Below are positions 1 to 8,700 of a DNA stretch of 15,453 nt, piece after piece. Positions within the stretch are counted from its first letter, which is position 1. Each line of letters starts with the position of its first letter. The position numbers and the translations under genes were made by a program. A model generated the notes under the pieces. It saw nothing but the letters and a program-made list of their open reading frames with translations, searched no databases and had not been told where the DNA came from. Where the stretch lies: contig JBGSQB010000154.1 of assembly GCA_041738285.1 (NCBI GenBank), positions 1-15,453 of the forward strand, written 5' to 3'. The DNA is from SZUA-521 sp041738285 (GTDB taxonomy: Bacteria > Pseudomonadota > Gammaproteobacteria > Pseudomonadales > Azotimanducaceae).

Positions 1-444
1 GAACAGCGCGCGCGCCAGCGCGACCTGCCCCGCGGCCGGGTCGTGAGCGATGAGGAACTGGTGGAGCTTGCGCTCATGTCACCTGCGGATGCCCGCCACG
101 TGCGCGAATGCATCAGCCCTCCGGCCGCGCGCCGCTACACCGAGGATCTGCTTGCCCTGATTCGCGCGGCGGACTCTAAGGCAGATGCCGTGGCCGCGCC
201 CCCGCGACCGCTCAGTCGTGGTCAGACCAGGACCGTCAAGAAGCTGAAGAGCGTTGGCGCCGACAAAGCGGAACAACTCGGCATGGCGCCTGAACTGCTG
301 TCCCGGCGACGCGATCTGGAAGCCTGTGTGCGCGCTTACGATGCGACCGGTGAGCTGGCGCCATCCTTTCTGGGCTGGCGAGGGGCATTGGTCGGGGCGG
401 ATTTCCTTACGCTGCTGCGCCGCGCTGGCGACGGCGATCCATGA
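1..444 (+). CDS. rnd: Ribonuclease D, C-terminal part (5' end outside window)
   Basis: The frame is open from base 1 and ends at TGA 442-444, leaving 147 residues. The opening RDLPRGRVVSDEELVELA is the usual entry to the first HRDC domain of RNase D, and the rest matches the two helical HRDC-type domains that bind RNA. RNase D is a cytoplasmic 3'-5' exoribonuclease that trims tRNA precursors and other small stable RNAs. The DEDD nuclease domain with its acidic metal-binding residues would lie upstream of the window, so catalysis cannot be judged here. An ATG at 43-ish positions is not the start; reading continues through the window edge. The stop overlaps the ycgL start in an ATGA, which implies translational coupling. 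Assignment rests on HRDC character plus the ycgL neighbour, a known pairing in gammaproteobacteria. Confidence 0.88.
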   Translation, partial: EQRARQRDLPRGRVVSDEELVELALMSPADARHVRECISPPAARRYTEDLLALIRAADSKADAVAAPPRPLSRGQTRTVKKLKSVGADKAEQLGMAPELLSRRRDLEACVRAYDATGELAPSFLGWRGALVGADFLTLLRRAGDGDP

Positions 445-704
445 CCGCAGCCAGAACCATTGTTGTGTACCGCAGTACACGCGTTGACGCGATGTATCTT
501 TACGTGGACGCGAGTGACGGCATGACGCGAGTCCCGGTCGAACTGATGACCCGATTCGGTCGCCCGGTCGAAGCGATGACGCTCGAGTTGGACGCGCAGC
601 GCAAGCTGGCGCGCACATCGGCAATCGATGTGCTGAACGCGATCGCGCAGCGCGGGTTCTACCTGCAGATGCCGCCGTCGCCAGAGCAGAACCGATGTGA
701 ATAA
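441..704 (+). CDS. ycgL: YcgL domain protein
   Basis: This 87-residue protein has the YcgL (UPF0745) family layout: an IVVYRSTRVDAMYLYV strand region, then RVPVELMTRFGRPVEAMTLEL, and a C-terminal ALxxxGFYLQMPP-type ending (here AQRGFYLQMPP). Family length is about 90-110 residues, so it is complete. The function of YcgL is not established; it is a small soluble cytoplasmic protein with a compact alpha/beta fold. Its start codon overlaps the rnd stop (ATGA, 441-444), and its TAA (702-704) lies inside the first codons of ycgN. The three genes therefore look like one transcript with coupled translation. Recognition is from family sequence pattern and context, not from any experiment. Confidence 0.9.
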   Translation: MTAARTIVVYRSTRVDAMYLYVDASDGMTRVPVELMTRFGRPVEAMTLELDAQRKLARTSAIDVLNAIAQRGFYLQMPPSPEQNRCE

Positions 705-1164
705 TGAGTTCTGGCGTGGCAAACGCATCGAAGATCTCGACGCGCAGCAGTGGGAAGCGCTGTGTGATGGCTGTGGGCAGTGCTGTCGGATCAAGCTGCA
801 GGACGAGGACACCGCGGTGATCGGCGTAACTGATGTGGTTTGTAAGCTGCTGGACACTCAGACGTGTCGATGCACGGACTATGAGAATCGCGCCGCGCGC
901 GTGCATGACTGTGTCGATATGCGTGACGTCGTGATCGCGCACCTGAATTGGTTGCCTGAAAGCTGTGCGTACCGGCGCGTCGCGCAAGGTCGCGATCTGC
1001 CGCGATGGCACTACCTCGTGTGCGGCGACCGCAACCGCGTGCACGAACTGGGTAAGTCGGTTCGAGGTGTCGTGCAATCCGAACGCGACGTCTGTACGTC
1101 CGAACCGGTGGACTACGAATCGCGGGTGATCAAATGGATTCAACCGGACGGACGGCGAGTGTGA
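697..1164 (+). CDS. ycgN: YcgN family cysteine-cluster protein
   Basis: A 155-residue UPF0260/YcgN protein. It begins FWRGKRIEDLDAQQWEALCDGCGQCC, the family signature, in which C-x2-C-x2-CC starts a set of cysteines continuing through CKLLDTQTCRC, HDC, SCAY and VCGD. The family is annotated as a possible zinc- or iron-chelating domain; the real metal and role are unknown. The start is GTG at 697-699. The ATG at 695 and the ATG at 704 are both out of frame, so GTG is the only start keeping the conserved N-terminus. It overlaps ycgL by 8 bases. The next gene starts one base after its stop. Family identity is clear; function is not. Confidence 0.9.
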   Translation: MNNEFWRGKRIEDLDAQQWEALCDGCGQCCRIKLQDEDTAVIGVTDVVCKLLDTQTCRCTDYENRAARVHDCVDMRDVVIAHLNWLPESCAYRRVAQGRDLPRWHYLVCGDRNRVHELGKSVRGVVQSERDVCTSEPVDYESRVIKWIQPDGRRV

Positions 1165-1165
1165 C

Positions 1166-1492
1166 ATGGAGACGTTGATTGCGTGGGGCGTCGTGCTTGC
1201 GGCGGGACTAGGCGCGCTGCTGGGCGTGTTCATCATGACGCGTCGCATTCGCACACTCTGGCTTCGTTCGCTGCTGCGGTGTCTTGCAGCCGTGTGGATG
1301 ATGGTGCCCTGGTCGATTCAGGTGCAGGACGGCCACTACGCGCCCGCATTCGTTGTCGCGGTGTTCGAGGGCGTGTTTCGTGCCGAGGGCAATCCGAAGC
1401 CGGCGCTCGCGGTTCTCGTGGCGGCCACTGCGGTGGTCCTGCTGATCTTTGTCATCGCCGGGATCATCGGTCGCGCCCGGCGGCCGCGCTGA
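1166..1492 (+). CDS. Small integral membrane protein, unknown function
   Basis: A 108-residue hydrophobic protein that I do not recognise by name. Predicted membrane segments are at about residues 4-24 (LIAWGVVLAAGLGALLGVFIM), about 36-52 (weaker, containing AAVWMMVPW) and about 79-101 (AVLVAATAVVLLIFVIAGI). The polar part between the last two contains EGVFRAEGNPKP. The C-terminus is short and basic (GRARRPR), suggesting it faces the cytoplasm. ATG 1166 lies one base after the ycgN stop, so it is almost surely cotranscribed with rnd-ycgL-ycgN. It is 52 bases from the exported VWA gene downstream and may work with it in the membrane; that is inference from position only. Confidence 0.7.
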   Translation: METLIAWGVVLAAGLGALLGVFIMTRRIRTLWLRSLLRCLAAVWMMVPWSIQVQDGHYAPAFVVAVFEGVFRAEGNPKPALAVLVAATAVVLLIFVIAGIIGRARRPR

Positions 1493-1544
1493 CGGCGGGA
1501 CGTCCGCGTTCGGCAAAACGTGGGATCGGTTCTAGTCTTCATGG

Positions 1545-3449
1545 ATGAACCGGAAATCCATCTTCATCGCTGGCTTTTTGCTCGCTGGGTTGGCGCCGAC
1601 CACGGGTGACGCGGCTGGCACGAACGCCGATCAAACGCGCGCCACCACCGATGTCCGGATTGTGGTCGATGTCTCCGGCAGCATGCGCGCCGCGGCAAGC
1701 GCGCGCGCCACCGCCCTCGAGCGACTGATCGACGAACTCCCGAGTGGTAGTCACGCCGGCATTTGGACTTTTGGCCAACAGGTCAACATGGCTGTTCGCC
1801 ACGGTGTGGTGGACGATGCCTGGCGTGTGGCTGCCCGGGCGGTGGCCAGAAACCTCGATGTGGTGGGGCTGCGGACCAATGTTCGTGCTGCGCTCGAAAC
1901 CGTGATGTGGGACTCCGACGTCGGCCAGATATCGAGGCGCGACATCGTGCTGATCAGCGACGGCCGCGTCGACTTGTCGGATGAGGCACGCGTCAACGAC
2001 ACCGAGCGACGCGCGTTGATCGGTGAGGTGTTGCCGCGTCTTGCGGCCAGCGGGTTTGTACTGCACGGCCTTGCGCTGTCGACGGATGCGGATGTCGCCT
2101 TCCTGCGTCAGTTCACTGCCGCCACAGGCGGCTACTTCGCACAGTTCGTGGCGCCGGCGGATGTCGGTGAGTTCGTCGCCCGTGCATTTGCACGGGACGT
2201 TTCGCTGCACGGCTCATTCATGGTCACACCAGGTCAGGCGGAACTGACGGTCGCGGTGGTGCGATCTCCCAGCCGACCGATTACGCTCGTTTCGCCAGCG
2301 CAGCAGCGTATCGACGCAGATATCGTTTCGAGCTACGTTCGATGGTTCGACGGTGACGGCGACCGCACCATCGTCACGCTCGCCAATCCCGCGCCGGGCC
2401 GCTGGCAAATTGAGCCAGCGCCGCAGCGGATGGTGGTGCTCGATGAATTGCAGGCCCATGTCCGTCCCGTGCTCGATGGCGACGTCGTGACCGGTTTCGA
2501 GGCGTACCTCACCAACGGGGATCGGCTGATCGAAGAGCGCATGTTGGATGGTCTCGTCATCGTCGAGGCGGAACGCATTGCGGGGGGCGTTGTATCCACG
2601 TTGCGCGTGCGTGCACCCCAGGCGCGATCCTCCATGCATGCAATTGAACTGACTCCAGCCGGTTTTTCCGGCGATGATCGGGTGCAGGCGCGCATGCTTG
2701 GACCGACCTTCGAGCGGGCGGCAGAATTTGCGCTGCGCAACGACGCGCCGATTCGTGTGGATGCAGTGCCTGGCATGGCGAATGACGCGGTGCTCACGTT
2801 CGCCTTCATGCGCTCCGACGTGGATGAAGCTTCGGTGCGCGTCGTTTCCGCGCTGGCGCTGCGTGACGGAAGAACCAAACTCATCGGCGCGGCAGCAGCC
2901 GGCCCGCGGCGATGGACCGTGACCGTTCCGGCTTTTGGCAATGAGATCGAAGTAAGATTCAAAAGGTCAGGTAACTATCTGAATAAGAAAGAGTTAAGCG
3001 TCTCGCTGGACCCGATCAACTTGTTGCTGCCGCTGCCGGTCCCGCGCCACTGGGAGTTCGAGGCCAATGGCCGCGCCGTGGATGCGTCGGTATCCGTTGC
3101 GCCGTTGCCGGCGCTGCCTGCGGTTGAACCCCTCGCCGCGCCCGCGCCGCGCGAAGCAGAGGTGGCGTCAGCCCAGAGCATTGCAGTGACTGAATCACAC
3201 GCTGGCGCGGCGGTTGAGTCGCCCGAAGAGGTCCCACGGGCGCTGACAATCTGGGATGCGATCGGGTTCGGCGCGGTGGCGGGTCTGAATCTTCTGGCAT
3301 TGCTTTGGTTTGGATACAACGCACTCGCGCGGCGCCGAGCCGCGATGGACAACGACTTGGACGGTCAGACGTCTGCCGTTGCCGCCGCGCTGCAACGCTA
3401 TCGTGAGGTGCTCGCCAAGGCTGAGACTGCGTCGATCAACACTGCTTGA
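1545..3449 (+). CDS. Exported, membrane-anchored von Willebrand A domain protein
   Basis: A 634-residue protein with an N-terminal signal peptide (about residues 1-24, basic MNRK then a hydrophobic stretch ending near DAAG). The VWA domain follows at about 36-215. Its metal-ion-dependent adhesion site looks complete: D42-V-S44-G-S46, T111 and D139 in LISDGR. A long beta-rich region spans about 220-520, then an Ala/Pro/Glu-rich linker and a C-terminal transmembrane helix at about 573-595 followed by ARRR. This topology puts the VWA domain in the periplasm. It resembles the gammaproteobacterial TIGR03503 group of uncharacterised VWA proteins, but I cannot confirm that without a search. ATG 1545 is chosen because it gives the signal peptide; ATG 1541 is out of frame. 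A rare-codon, AT-rich patch covers codons 469-485. Confidence 0.85.
   Translation: MNRKSIFIAGFLLAGLAPTTGDAAGTNADQTRATTDVRIVVDVSGSMRAAASARATALERLIDELPSGSHAGIWTFGQQVNMAVRHGVVDDAWRVAARAVARNLDVVGLRTNVRAALETVMWDSDVGQISRRDIVLISDGRVDLSDEARVNDTERRALIGEVLPRLAASGFVLHGLALSTDADVAFLRQFTAATGGYFAQFVAPADVGEFVARAFARDVSLHGSFMVTPGQAELTVAVVRSPSRPITLVSPAQQRIDADIVSSYVRWFDGDGDRTIVTLANPAPGRWQIEPAPQRMVVLDELQAHVRPVLDGDVVTGFEAYLTNGDRLIEERMLDGLVIVEAERIAGGVVSTLRVRAPQARSSMHAIELTPAGFSGDDRVQARMLGPTFERAAEFALRNDAPIRVDAVPGMANDAVLTFAFMRSDVDEASVRVVSALALRDGRTKLIGAAAAGPRRWTVTVPAFGNEIEVRFKRSGNYLNKKELSVSLDPINLLLPLPVPRHWEFEANGRAVDASVSVAPLPALPAVEPLAAPAPREAEVASAQSIAVTESHAGAAVESPEEVPRALTIWDAIGFGAVAGLNLLALLWFGYNALARRRAAMDNDLDGQTSAVAAALQRYREVLAKAETASINTA
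2949..2999 (+). other. AT-rich, rare-codon patch inside the VWA gene
   Basis: These 17 codons are about one third G+C by count (17 of 51 bases), against a clearly GC-rich background. They use GTA, AGA, AGG, TCA, AAA and TTA close together, codons nearly absent from the neighbouring genes. They encode residues 469-485, between the periplasmic beta-rich region and the segment leading to the membrane helix. The reading frame is intact on both sides. Confidence 0.6.
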
Positions 3450-3490
3450 GCGCCCCGACATCGCGCATCGCGCGCGTCCCGGCCGTTTGC

Positions 3491-3519
3491 TTGCCATGGC
3501 TCTAGGCCGTGGCTAAAGT
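3491..3519 (+). promoter_or_regulatory. Candidate sigma70-type promoter for the moxR pair
   Basis: TTGCCA at 3491-3496 (5 of 6 to the -35 consensus) and TAAAGT at 3514-3519 (4 of 6 to the -10) are separated by 17 bases, in the 114-base gap between the VWA gene and the moxR gene. A transcript starting near 3526 would have a leader of about 38 bases. No convincing terminator precedes it, so the upstream operon may also read through. Confidence 0.45.
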
Positions 3520-3563
3520 ACCCGATGCCTGTAATTCACATCACTTAAACGAGAAACCACTCG

Positions 3564-4412
3564 ATGATCTTCGACAGTACCGAAAGCTACATCTCCACCG
3601 ACGAGCTCAGCATGGCGGTGGACGCCGCGGTCAAACTCGAGCGGCCGCTGCTCGTCAAAGGTGAGCCCGGTACCGGTAAAACGCTGCTCGCGGAAGAAGT
3701 TGCCAAGACGCTCGGTCTCGAACTCGTCCAGTGGCACATCAAGTCGACCACCAAGGCCCAGCAAGGCCTGTACGAATATGACGCTGTGACGCGCCTGCGC
3801 GATTCCCAACTTGGCGATGAGCGGGTCAAGGACATCCGCAACTACATCAAGAAAGGCAAGATGTGGCAGGCGTTCGAGTCGGACAAGCGTGTGGTTCTCC
3901 TGATCGACGAAATCGACAAGGCGGACATCGAGTTCCCAAATGACCTGTTGCAGGAACTCGATCGGATGGAGTTCTTCGTCTACGAGATTGGCGATACCAT
4001 CAAAGCCAAGCATCGGCCGATCGTCGTGATCACCTCGAACAACGAAAAGGAATTGCCTGACGCGTTCCTGCGCCGCTGCTTCTTTCACTACATCAACTTC
4101 CCCGATCGCGACACGATGCAGGCGATCGTCGACGTGCACTTCCCAGACATCAAGAAAGATCTCGTCAAAGAGGCGATGGAGATCTTCTTCGACGTGCGCA
4201 AAGTGCCCGGGCTGAAGAAGAAACCATCGACTTCGGAGCTGATCGATTGGCTCAAGCTGCTGATGGCCGACGATATTCCGGATGAGATCCTGACCAATCG
4301 CGATCAGTCCAAGGCGATACCGCCGCTGTACGGCGCGCTGGTTAAGAACGAGCAGGATGTGCATCTGCTCGAGCGCCTGGCATTCATGAACCGCCGCAAC
4401 AGTCGCGGCTGA
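3564..4412 (+). CDS. MoxR-family AAA+ ATPase
   Basis: A 282-residue single-domain AAA+ ATPase. The Walker A is GEPGTGKT at residues 33-40, the Walker B is LLIDEIDKAD with D115-E116, sensor 1 is in VVITSNNEKELPDAFLRRC, and the arginines of the LRRC segment sit where MoxR proteins place their finger. The C-terminal lid domain is about residues 180-282. MoxR ATPases act in the cytoplasm with VWA partners to remodel or activate other proteins, for example CoxD with CoxE, NorQ with NorD and CbbQ with CbbO. The partner here is the VWA gene that starts 19 bases downstream. ATG 3564 fits the family N-terminus (FxSTESYI.TDEL); its ribosome binding site is weak. The client protein cannot be deduced from this window. 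Confidence 0.9.
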   Translation: MIFDSTESYISTDELSMAVDAAVKLERPLLVKGEPGTGKTLLAEEVAKTLGLELVQWHIKSTTKAQQGLYEYDAVTRLRDSQLGDERVKDIRNYIKKGKMWQAFESDKRVVLLIDEIDKADIEFPNDLLQELDRMEFFVYEIGDTIKAKHRPIVVITSNNEKELPDAFLRRCFFHYINFPDRDTMQAIVDVHFPDIKKDLVKEAMEIFFDVRKVPGLKKKPSTSELIDWLKLLMADDIPDEILTNRDQSKAIPPLYGALVKNEQDVHLLERLAFMNRRNSRG

Positions 4413-4431
4413 GCAGAGTAGATCACCGCTC

Positions 4432-5601
4432 ATGCTGATCAACTTCTTCCTGACGCTGCGCAAGTACAAGGTACCGGTCACGATTCGTGAATTGATGGAC
4501 CTGCTCGGTGCGCTGCAACATCGCATCGCCTATGCCGACGTCGATGACTTCTATCTGCTGAGTCGGACGTGCCTGGTGAAGGACGAGAAGAACTATGACA
4601 AGTTCGATCGTGCATTCGCCGCATACTTCAAAGGGCTCGAGGATCTGCATGGTCTGCTCGAGTCGCTCATTCCGGATGAATGGTTGCGCCGCGAATTCGA
4701 GAAGTCGCTGACGCCGGAAGAACTCGAGAAGATCAAATCCCTCGGTGGTCTCGAGAAGCTGATCGAGGCTTTCCAGAAGGCGCGTGAAGAAGAGGAAAAG
4801 CGCGAAGCGGAGAAAGCCAAGCAGGGCAAGGAAGGGAAAGAGGGCGACGAAGAACGGGATGGACGTAAGGGTCCCGGCGGGCAGGGTAAGGGCAAGAAGC
4901 AAAAGGCGAAGAAGGTCTGGGATCAGCGTCAGTACAAGAACCTGGACGACTCGGTCGAGCTCGGTACGCGCAACATCAAACTCGCGTTGCGACGTTTGCG
5001 GAAGTTCGCGCGGACCGGCAAAGAAGAAGAGCTCGACATGCCCGACACCATTCGCTCGACCGCGAACAACGGCGGCATGCTCGATATCAAGATGCGCCCG
5101 GAACGCAAAAATACGGTCAAGGTGCTGCTGTTTTTCGACATCGGCGGGTCGATGGACGCGCACGTCAAGATCTGCGAAGAGCTGTTCTCGGCCTCGCGTA
5201 CCGAGTTCAAGCACATGGCGAGCTTCTACTTCCACAATTTCCTCTACGAGTCGGTGTGGAAGGACAACCGCCGACGCATGAACGAACGCCTGTCGACCTT
5301 CGAGATCCTGAACAAGTATTCACGCGACTACAAAGTGGTGTTCGTAGGTGACGCGACCATGGCACCCTACGAAATCACCCATGCTGGCGGCAGCGTCGAG
5401 CATTGGAACGAAGAGCCCGGCGCGCTGTGGATGAGCCGTTTTGCGACGCTATACGACAAAGTCGTGTGGATAAATCCGACGCCCCAGGAAACCTGGGAGT
5501 ACTCCAACTCCGTCGGCATGACGCGCGACCTTGTCAACGGCAAGATGTATCCGTTGACCATCCGTGGCCTGGAAGAGGGCATGAACTACCTGTCCAAGTA
5601 G
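4432..5601 (+). CDS. CoxE-like VWA domain protein, partner of MoxR
   Basis: A 389-residue cytoplasmic protein without signal peptide or membrane helix. An N-terminal helical region (MLINFFLTLRKYKVPVTIRE, about 1-110) is typical of CoxE-like VWA proteins. A highly charged Lys/Glu/Gly linker follows at about 117-162, probably disordered or coiled. The VWA domain fills about 225-389. Its metal site reads D236-I-G-G-S240, so the middle serine of canonical DxSxS is a glycine; as I recall this is normal for this subfamily, in phrases like DxGGSM followed by ELFSASRTEFKH. It ends with GLEEGMNYLSK. Pairing with the MoxR ATPase 19 bases upstream suggests one complex. Function in metal-centre assembly is inferred by analogy with CoxD/CoxE and is not shown here. 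Confidence 0.88.
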   Translation: MLINFFLTLRKYKVPVTIRELMDLLGALQHRIAYADVDDFYLLSRTCLVKDEKNYDKFDRAFAAYFKGLEDLHGLLESLIPDEWLRREFEKSLTPEELEKIKSLGGLEKLIEAFQKAREEEEKREAEKAKQGKEGKEGDEERDGRKGPGGQGKGKKQKAKKVWDQRQYKNLDDSVELGTRNIKLALRRLRKFARTGKEEELDMPDTIRSTANNGGMLDIKMRPERKNTVKVLLFFDIGGSMDAHVKICEELFSASRTEFKHMASFYFHNFLYESVWKDNRRRMNERLSTFEILNKYSRDYKVVFVGDATMAPYEITHAGGSVEHWNEEPGALWMSRFATLYDKVVWINPTPQETWEYSNSVGMTRDLVNGKMYPLTIRGLEEGMNYLSK

Positions 5602-5645
5602 TTCGACGGGTGCGGACGATGAGTCGCTGCGCCAACGAGGGTGTT

Positions 5646-5732
5646 TGTGGGAGCGGGCTTGCCCGCGATCAGAAGCCTGAGTTTTTTGAACCATTCGTGG
5701 CGGCGCGCCGCTGCGCCAAACCCGCTCCCACA
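5646..5732. repeat. Paired REP-like palindromic element (inverted)
   Basis: Two REP-type units face each other. The 12-base arm TGTGGGAGCGGG at 5646-5657 is perfectly complementary to CCCGCTCCCACA at 5721-5732. The left unit carries its own hairpin, GCGGGC-TT-GCCCGC at 5653-5666. The right unit carries a 12-base perfect palindrome, GCGGCGCGCCGC, at 5700-5711. An 11-base direct repeat, CGCTGCGCCAA, occurs at 5625-5635 and again at 5709-5719. This pattern matches REP/BIME elements, common between genes in pseudomonads and xanthomonads and mobilised in trans by REP-associated tyrosine transposases. The element lies between coxE-like and hrpA, and may limit read-through or protect mRNA ends. Confidence 0.85.
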
Positions 5733-5742
5733 GTCCGTCACC

Positions 5743-8700
5743 GTGGCATCTAGATCGTCGTTCGACCCCCTCACGGTGCTACGTGTCGACGAGCGCAGGC
5801 TGCAACGTGCATTCGCGACCCGGAAGCCCGAAGCGGACGACATGCTGCGTGACGCGCAGGCCCGCATGGCGCGTCGCTGCGACTGTATCCCCGCGGTCAC
5901 GTACCCGGACGACCTACCGATCACCGCCCATGCCGATGAAATCCGCGCGCTGATCACGCGTCACAGCGTCGTCATCGTGGCGGGAGAGACCGGCTCCGGT
6001 AAAACGACTCAACTGCCGAAGATCTGCCTGGAGGCCGGCCTTGGGCGGCGCGGTCAGATCGCACACACACAACCGCGCAGGATTGCCGCGCGCGCCGTAG
6101 CTGCACGGGTGGCCGAAGAGCTCGGCGTGACGCTCGGCAACGAAGTCGGCTATGCGGTCCGATTCAGCGATCGCACCTCCCCGGACACGCTCGTCAAGGT
6201 ACAGACCGATGGTCTGCTGCTGACCGAGATCCGTCGTGACAAGACGCTGTCGGCTTACGATGTCGTCATCGTTGATGAAGCCCACGAGCGCAGCCTCAAT
6301 ATCGACTTTCTGTTGGGTTATCTGCGCGCGCTGATGGCTCGTCGCCAGGACCTCAAACTGATCATTACCAGCGCGACCATCGACGTCGAGCAATTCTCCA
6401 AGCACTTCGGCGGTGCGCCAATCGTGAGTGTCAGCGGCCGTGGCTATCCGGTTGAGGTCGTTTACCAGGATCCTGCAGAACTCGAAGAGCCGGTCGATGC
6501 GATCGAGCGTGCCCTCGATCTCATCGAATCGCGACCGCGCAGTCGCGCAAGTGATGTGCTCGTGTTCTTGCCTGGCGAACGTGAAATTCTCGATACATCG
6601 CGGGCACTGCGGGGTTCGCGGGGGGAGCGATGGGAAGTGCTGCCTCTATACGCGCGGCTGCCAGCGTCGGAACAGCAACGCATTTTTTCGGGCGCACGGC
6701 GTCAACGCATCGTGCTGACAACCAATGTCGCCGAAACATCGTTGACGGTACCCAATGTCGGCTATGTGATCGACACCGGCTACGTGCGCATGAGCCGTTA
6801 CAGCTTCCGTTCCAAGTTGCAGCGGCTGCCGGTGGAGCGCGTTTCGCGGGCCAGCGCGGATCAGCGCAAGGGCCGCTGCGGCCGAATTGCGCCCGGGTTG
6901 TGCATCCGCCTGTTCAGTGAGGCCGACCACGATTCGCAGCCGGAGTACACGGATCCGGAAATCCGGCGTACCAATCTTGCCGCCGTTGTGCTGCAGATGC
7001 GGGCGTTTTCGCTCGGGGAAGTGTCGACGTTCCCATTCATCGATCCGCCGGATCCGCGTGCACTCAAAGACGCGCTGACGCTGCTCGCCGAACTTGGCGC
7101 AATTGATGGTGAAGCGCTCACTGATGTTGGTCGCGACATGGCGCGACTGCCGGTCGATCCGCGTCTCGCGCGCATGCTCGTCGAGTCGGCGCGCCGCGGC
7201 GCAGTGCAGGAACTGCTCGTGATCGTCAGCGGACTTTCGATCGTGGATCCACGTGAGCGCCCCATCGAACACCGTGCCGCCGCCGACGCCGCGCACCGGG
7301 AATTCCGCGACGATCGTTCGGACTTCCTCTCACTCGTACGACTGTGGTCGTGGCATGAGGATGCCCGCCAGACGCTGGGCGCGAGCGCGCTGAAACGGGC
7401 CTGCCGAGAACGGTTCCTCTCGGCTAACCGGCTGCGTGAATGGCGTGATCTGCACCGCCAACTCGTGCTCTCCACGCGTGCCCTTGGTTGGCGTGCGAAC
7501 GTCGAACCAGCACCGTTCGAGGCGGTGCATCGAGCGGTACTGTCGGGATCGCTGAGTCTGATCGGATTCAAGAATGAGCGCGGTGACTATTCGGGCGCGC
7601 GCAATTTGACGTTCAGCATCTTTCCCGGATCGGCACTCGCGAAGGCTCAGCCCCGTTGGCTGGTCGCGGCCGAAATCACCGAGACGGCTCGGATCTATGC
7701 GCGCTGTGTGGCTGCCGTGGAGCCGCGCTGGATCGAGGACGCCAGCGCGCACTTGCTCAAGCGCAGCCACAGTGAGCCGCACTGGGATCCAAAACGCGGC
7801 GAGGTTGTGGCGTTCGAACGCGCAACGCTCTACGGCTTGGCCGTGGTCGAGCGGCGACGGGTCGGCTTCAAACGAATCGATCGAGCGCGTTCGCGCGAGA
7901 TCTTCATCCGCGACGGTCTCATCCCTGGGGCACTCGATCGGCCACCCGCGTGCATCGATCACAACGTCGAGTTGATCCGGCAGATCAAGGAGATGGAGTC
8001 GAAGGCGCGGCGACGGGATCTCTTGGTCAGCGATGAAGTGCTGTTCGCGTTCTACGATACACGCTTGCCGGCGGATGTCGCCGATCGGCGTACGTTCGAA
8101 TCCTTCCGCAAGCACGCAGAAGGCAGTGACGGGCGCGTGTTGTTCATGAACCATGCGGACCTGTTGGCCCAGTCGCAGGTCGAAGACATCGACCGAGCGT
8201 TTCCGAGCGTGCTTACAAGTGCCGAAGTCGAGTACGCGTTGAAGTACAGCTTCGCGCCGGGTGCCATCGATGACGGCGTCTCGATTCAGGTACCGCTTGG
8301 GCTGCTACATGGCTTGAACGCTGACCGACAGGGGTGGATGGTTCCGGGGCTGATCCCCAATCAGTGCGAGCAGATGTTGCGCAGCCTGCCGAAATCACTC
8401 CGGCGGCAGTTGACCCCGATTCCAGACAAGGTCGACGCGCTCAGCCGCGCGCTCTTGCGGGCGGATCGCTACGCAATAGGGCGCTTCGACCTCGCGCTGG
8501 CGCGTCTGGTCGAGCAGTTGTTCGGAGTGAAGGTCGCGGCCGACGCATGGCATACGGAACGACTGCCTGACTACCTGCGCACCAACGTACAGGTTCGTGA
8601 CGAGTCTGGTCGGCTGATCGCCCAAGGCCGAGACGTCGATGCGCTGCGCGAGCAACTCGCGGGTCGGATCAGCAAGCGACTCGATTCCGCGGCGACATCC

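Noticed and set aside
79..1254. 391-residue minus-strand open frame across rnd, ycgL and ycgN
   Set aside because: It is antisense to three recognisable overlapping genes and has low-complexity, Arg/Ala-rich sequence typical of GC-rich shadow frames.
1509..1536. Promoter TTCGGC-16-TCTAGT before the VWA gene
   Set aside because: Both boxes are poor and the transcript would start at the initiation codon; not better than chance.
3513..5235. Long minus-strand open frames opposite the moxR and coxE-like genes (337 and 270 residues)
   Set aside because: They mirror the codon structure of the real genes and show no family motifs.
5641..5742. HrpA start at GTG 5641
   Set aside because: This segment is REP repeat; the encoded residues have no HrpA similarity, which begins only after 5743.
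5403..5753. 116-residue plus-strand frame running through the REP element
   Set aside because: Its C-terminal half is translated REP palindrome, a common source of false proteins, and its N-terminal half lies inside the coxE-like gene.
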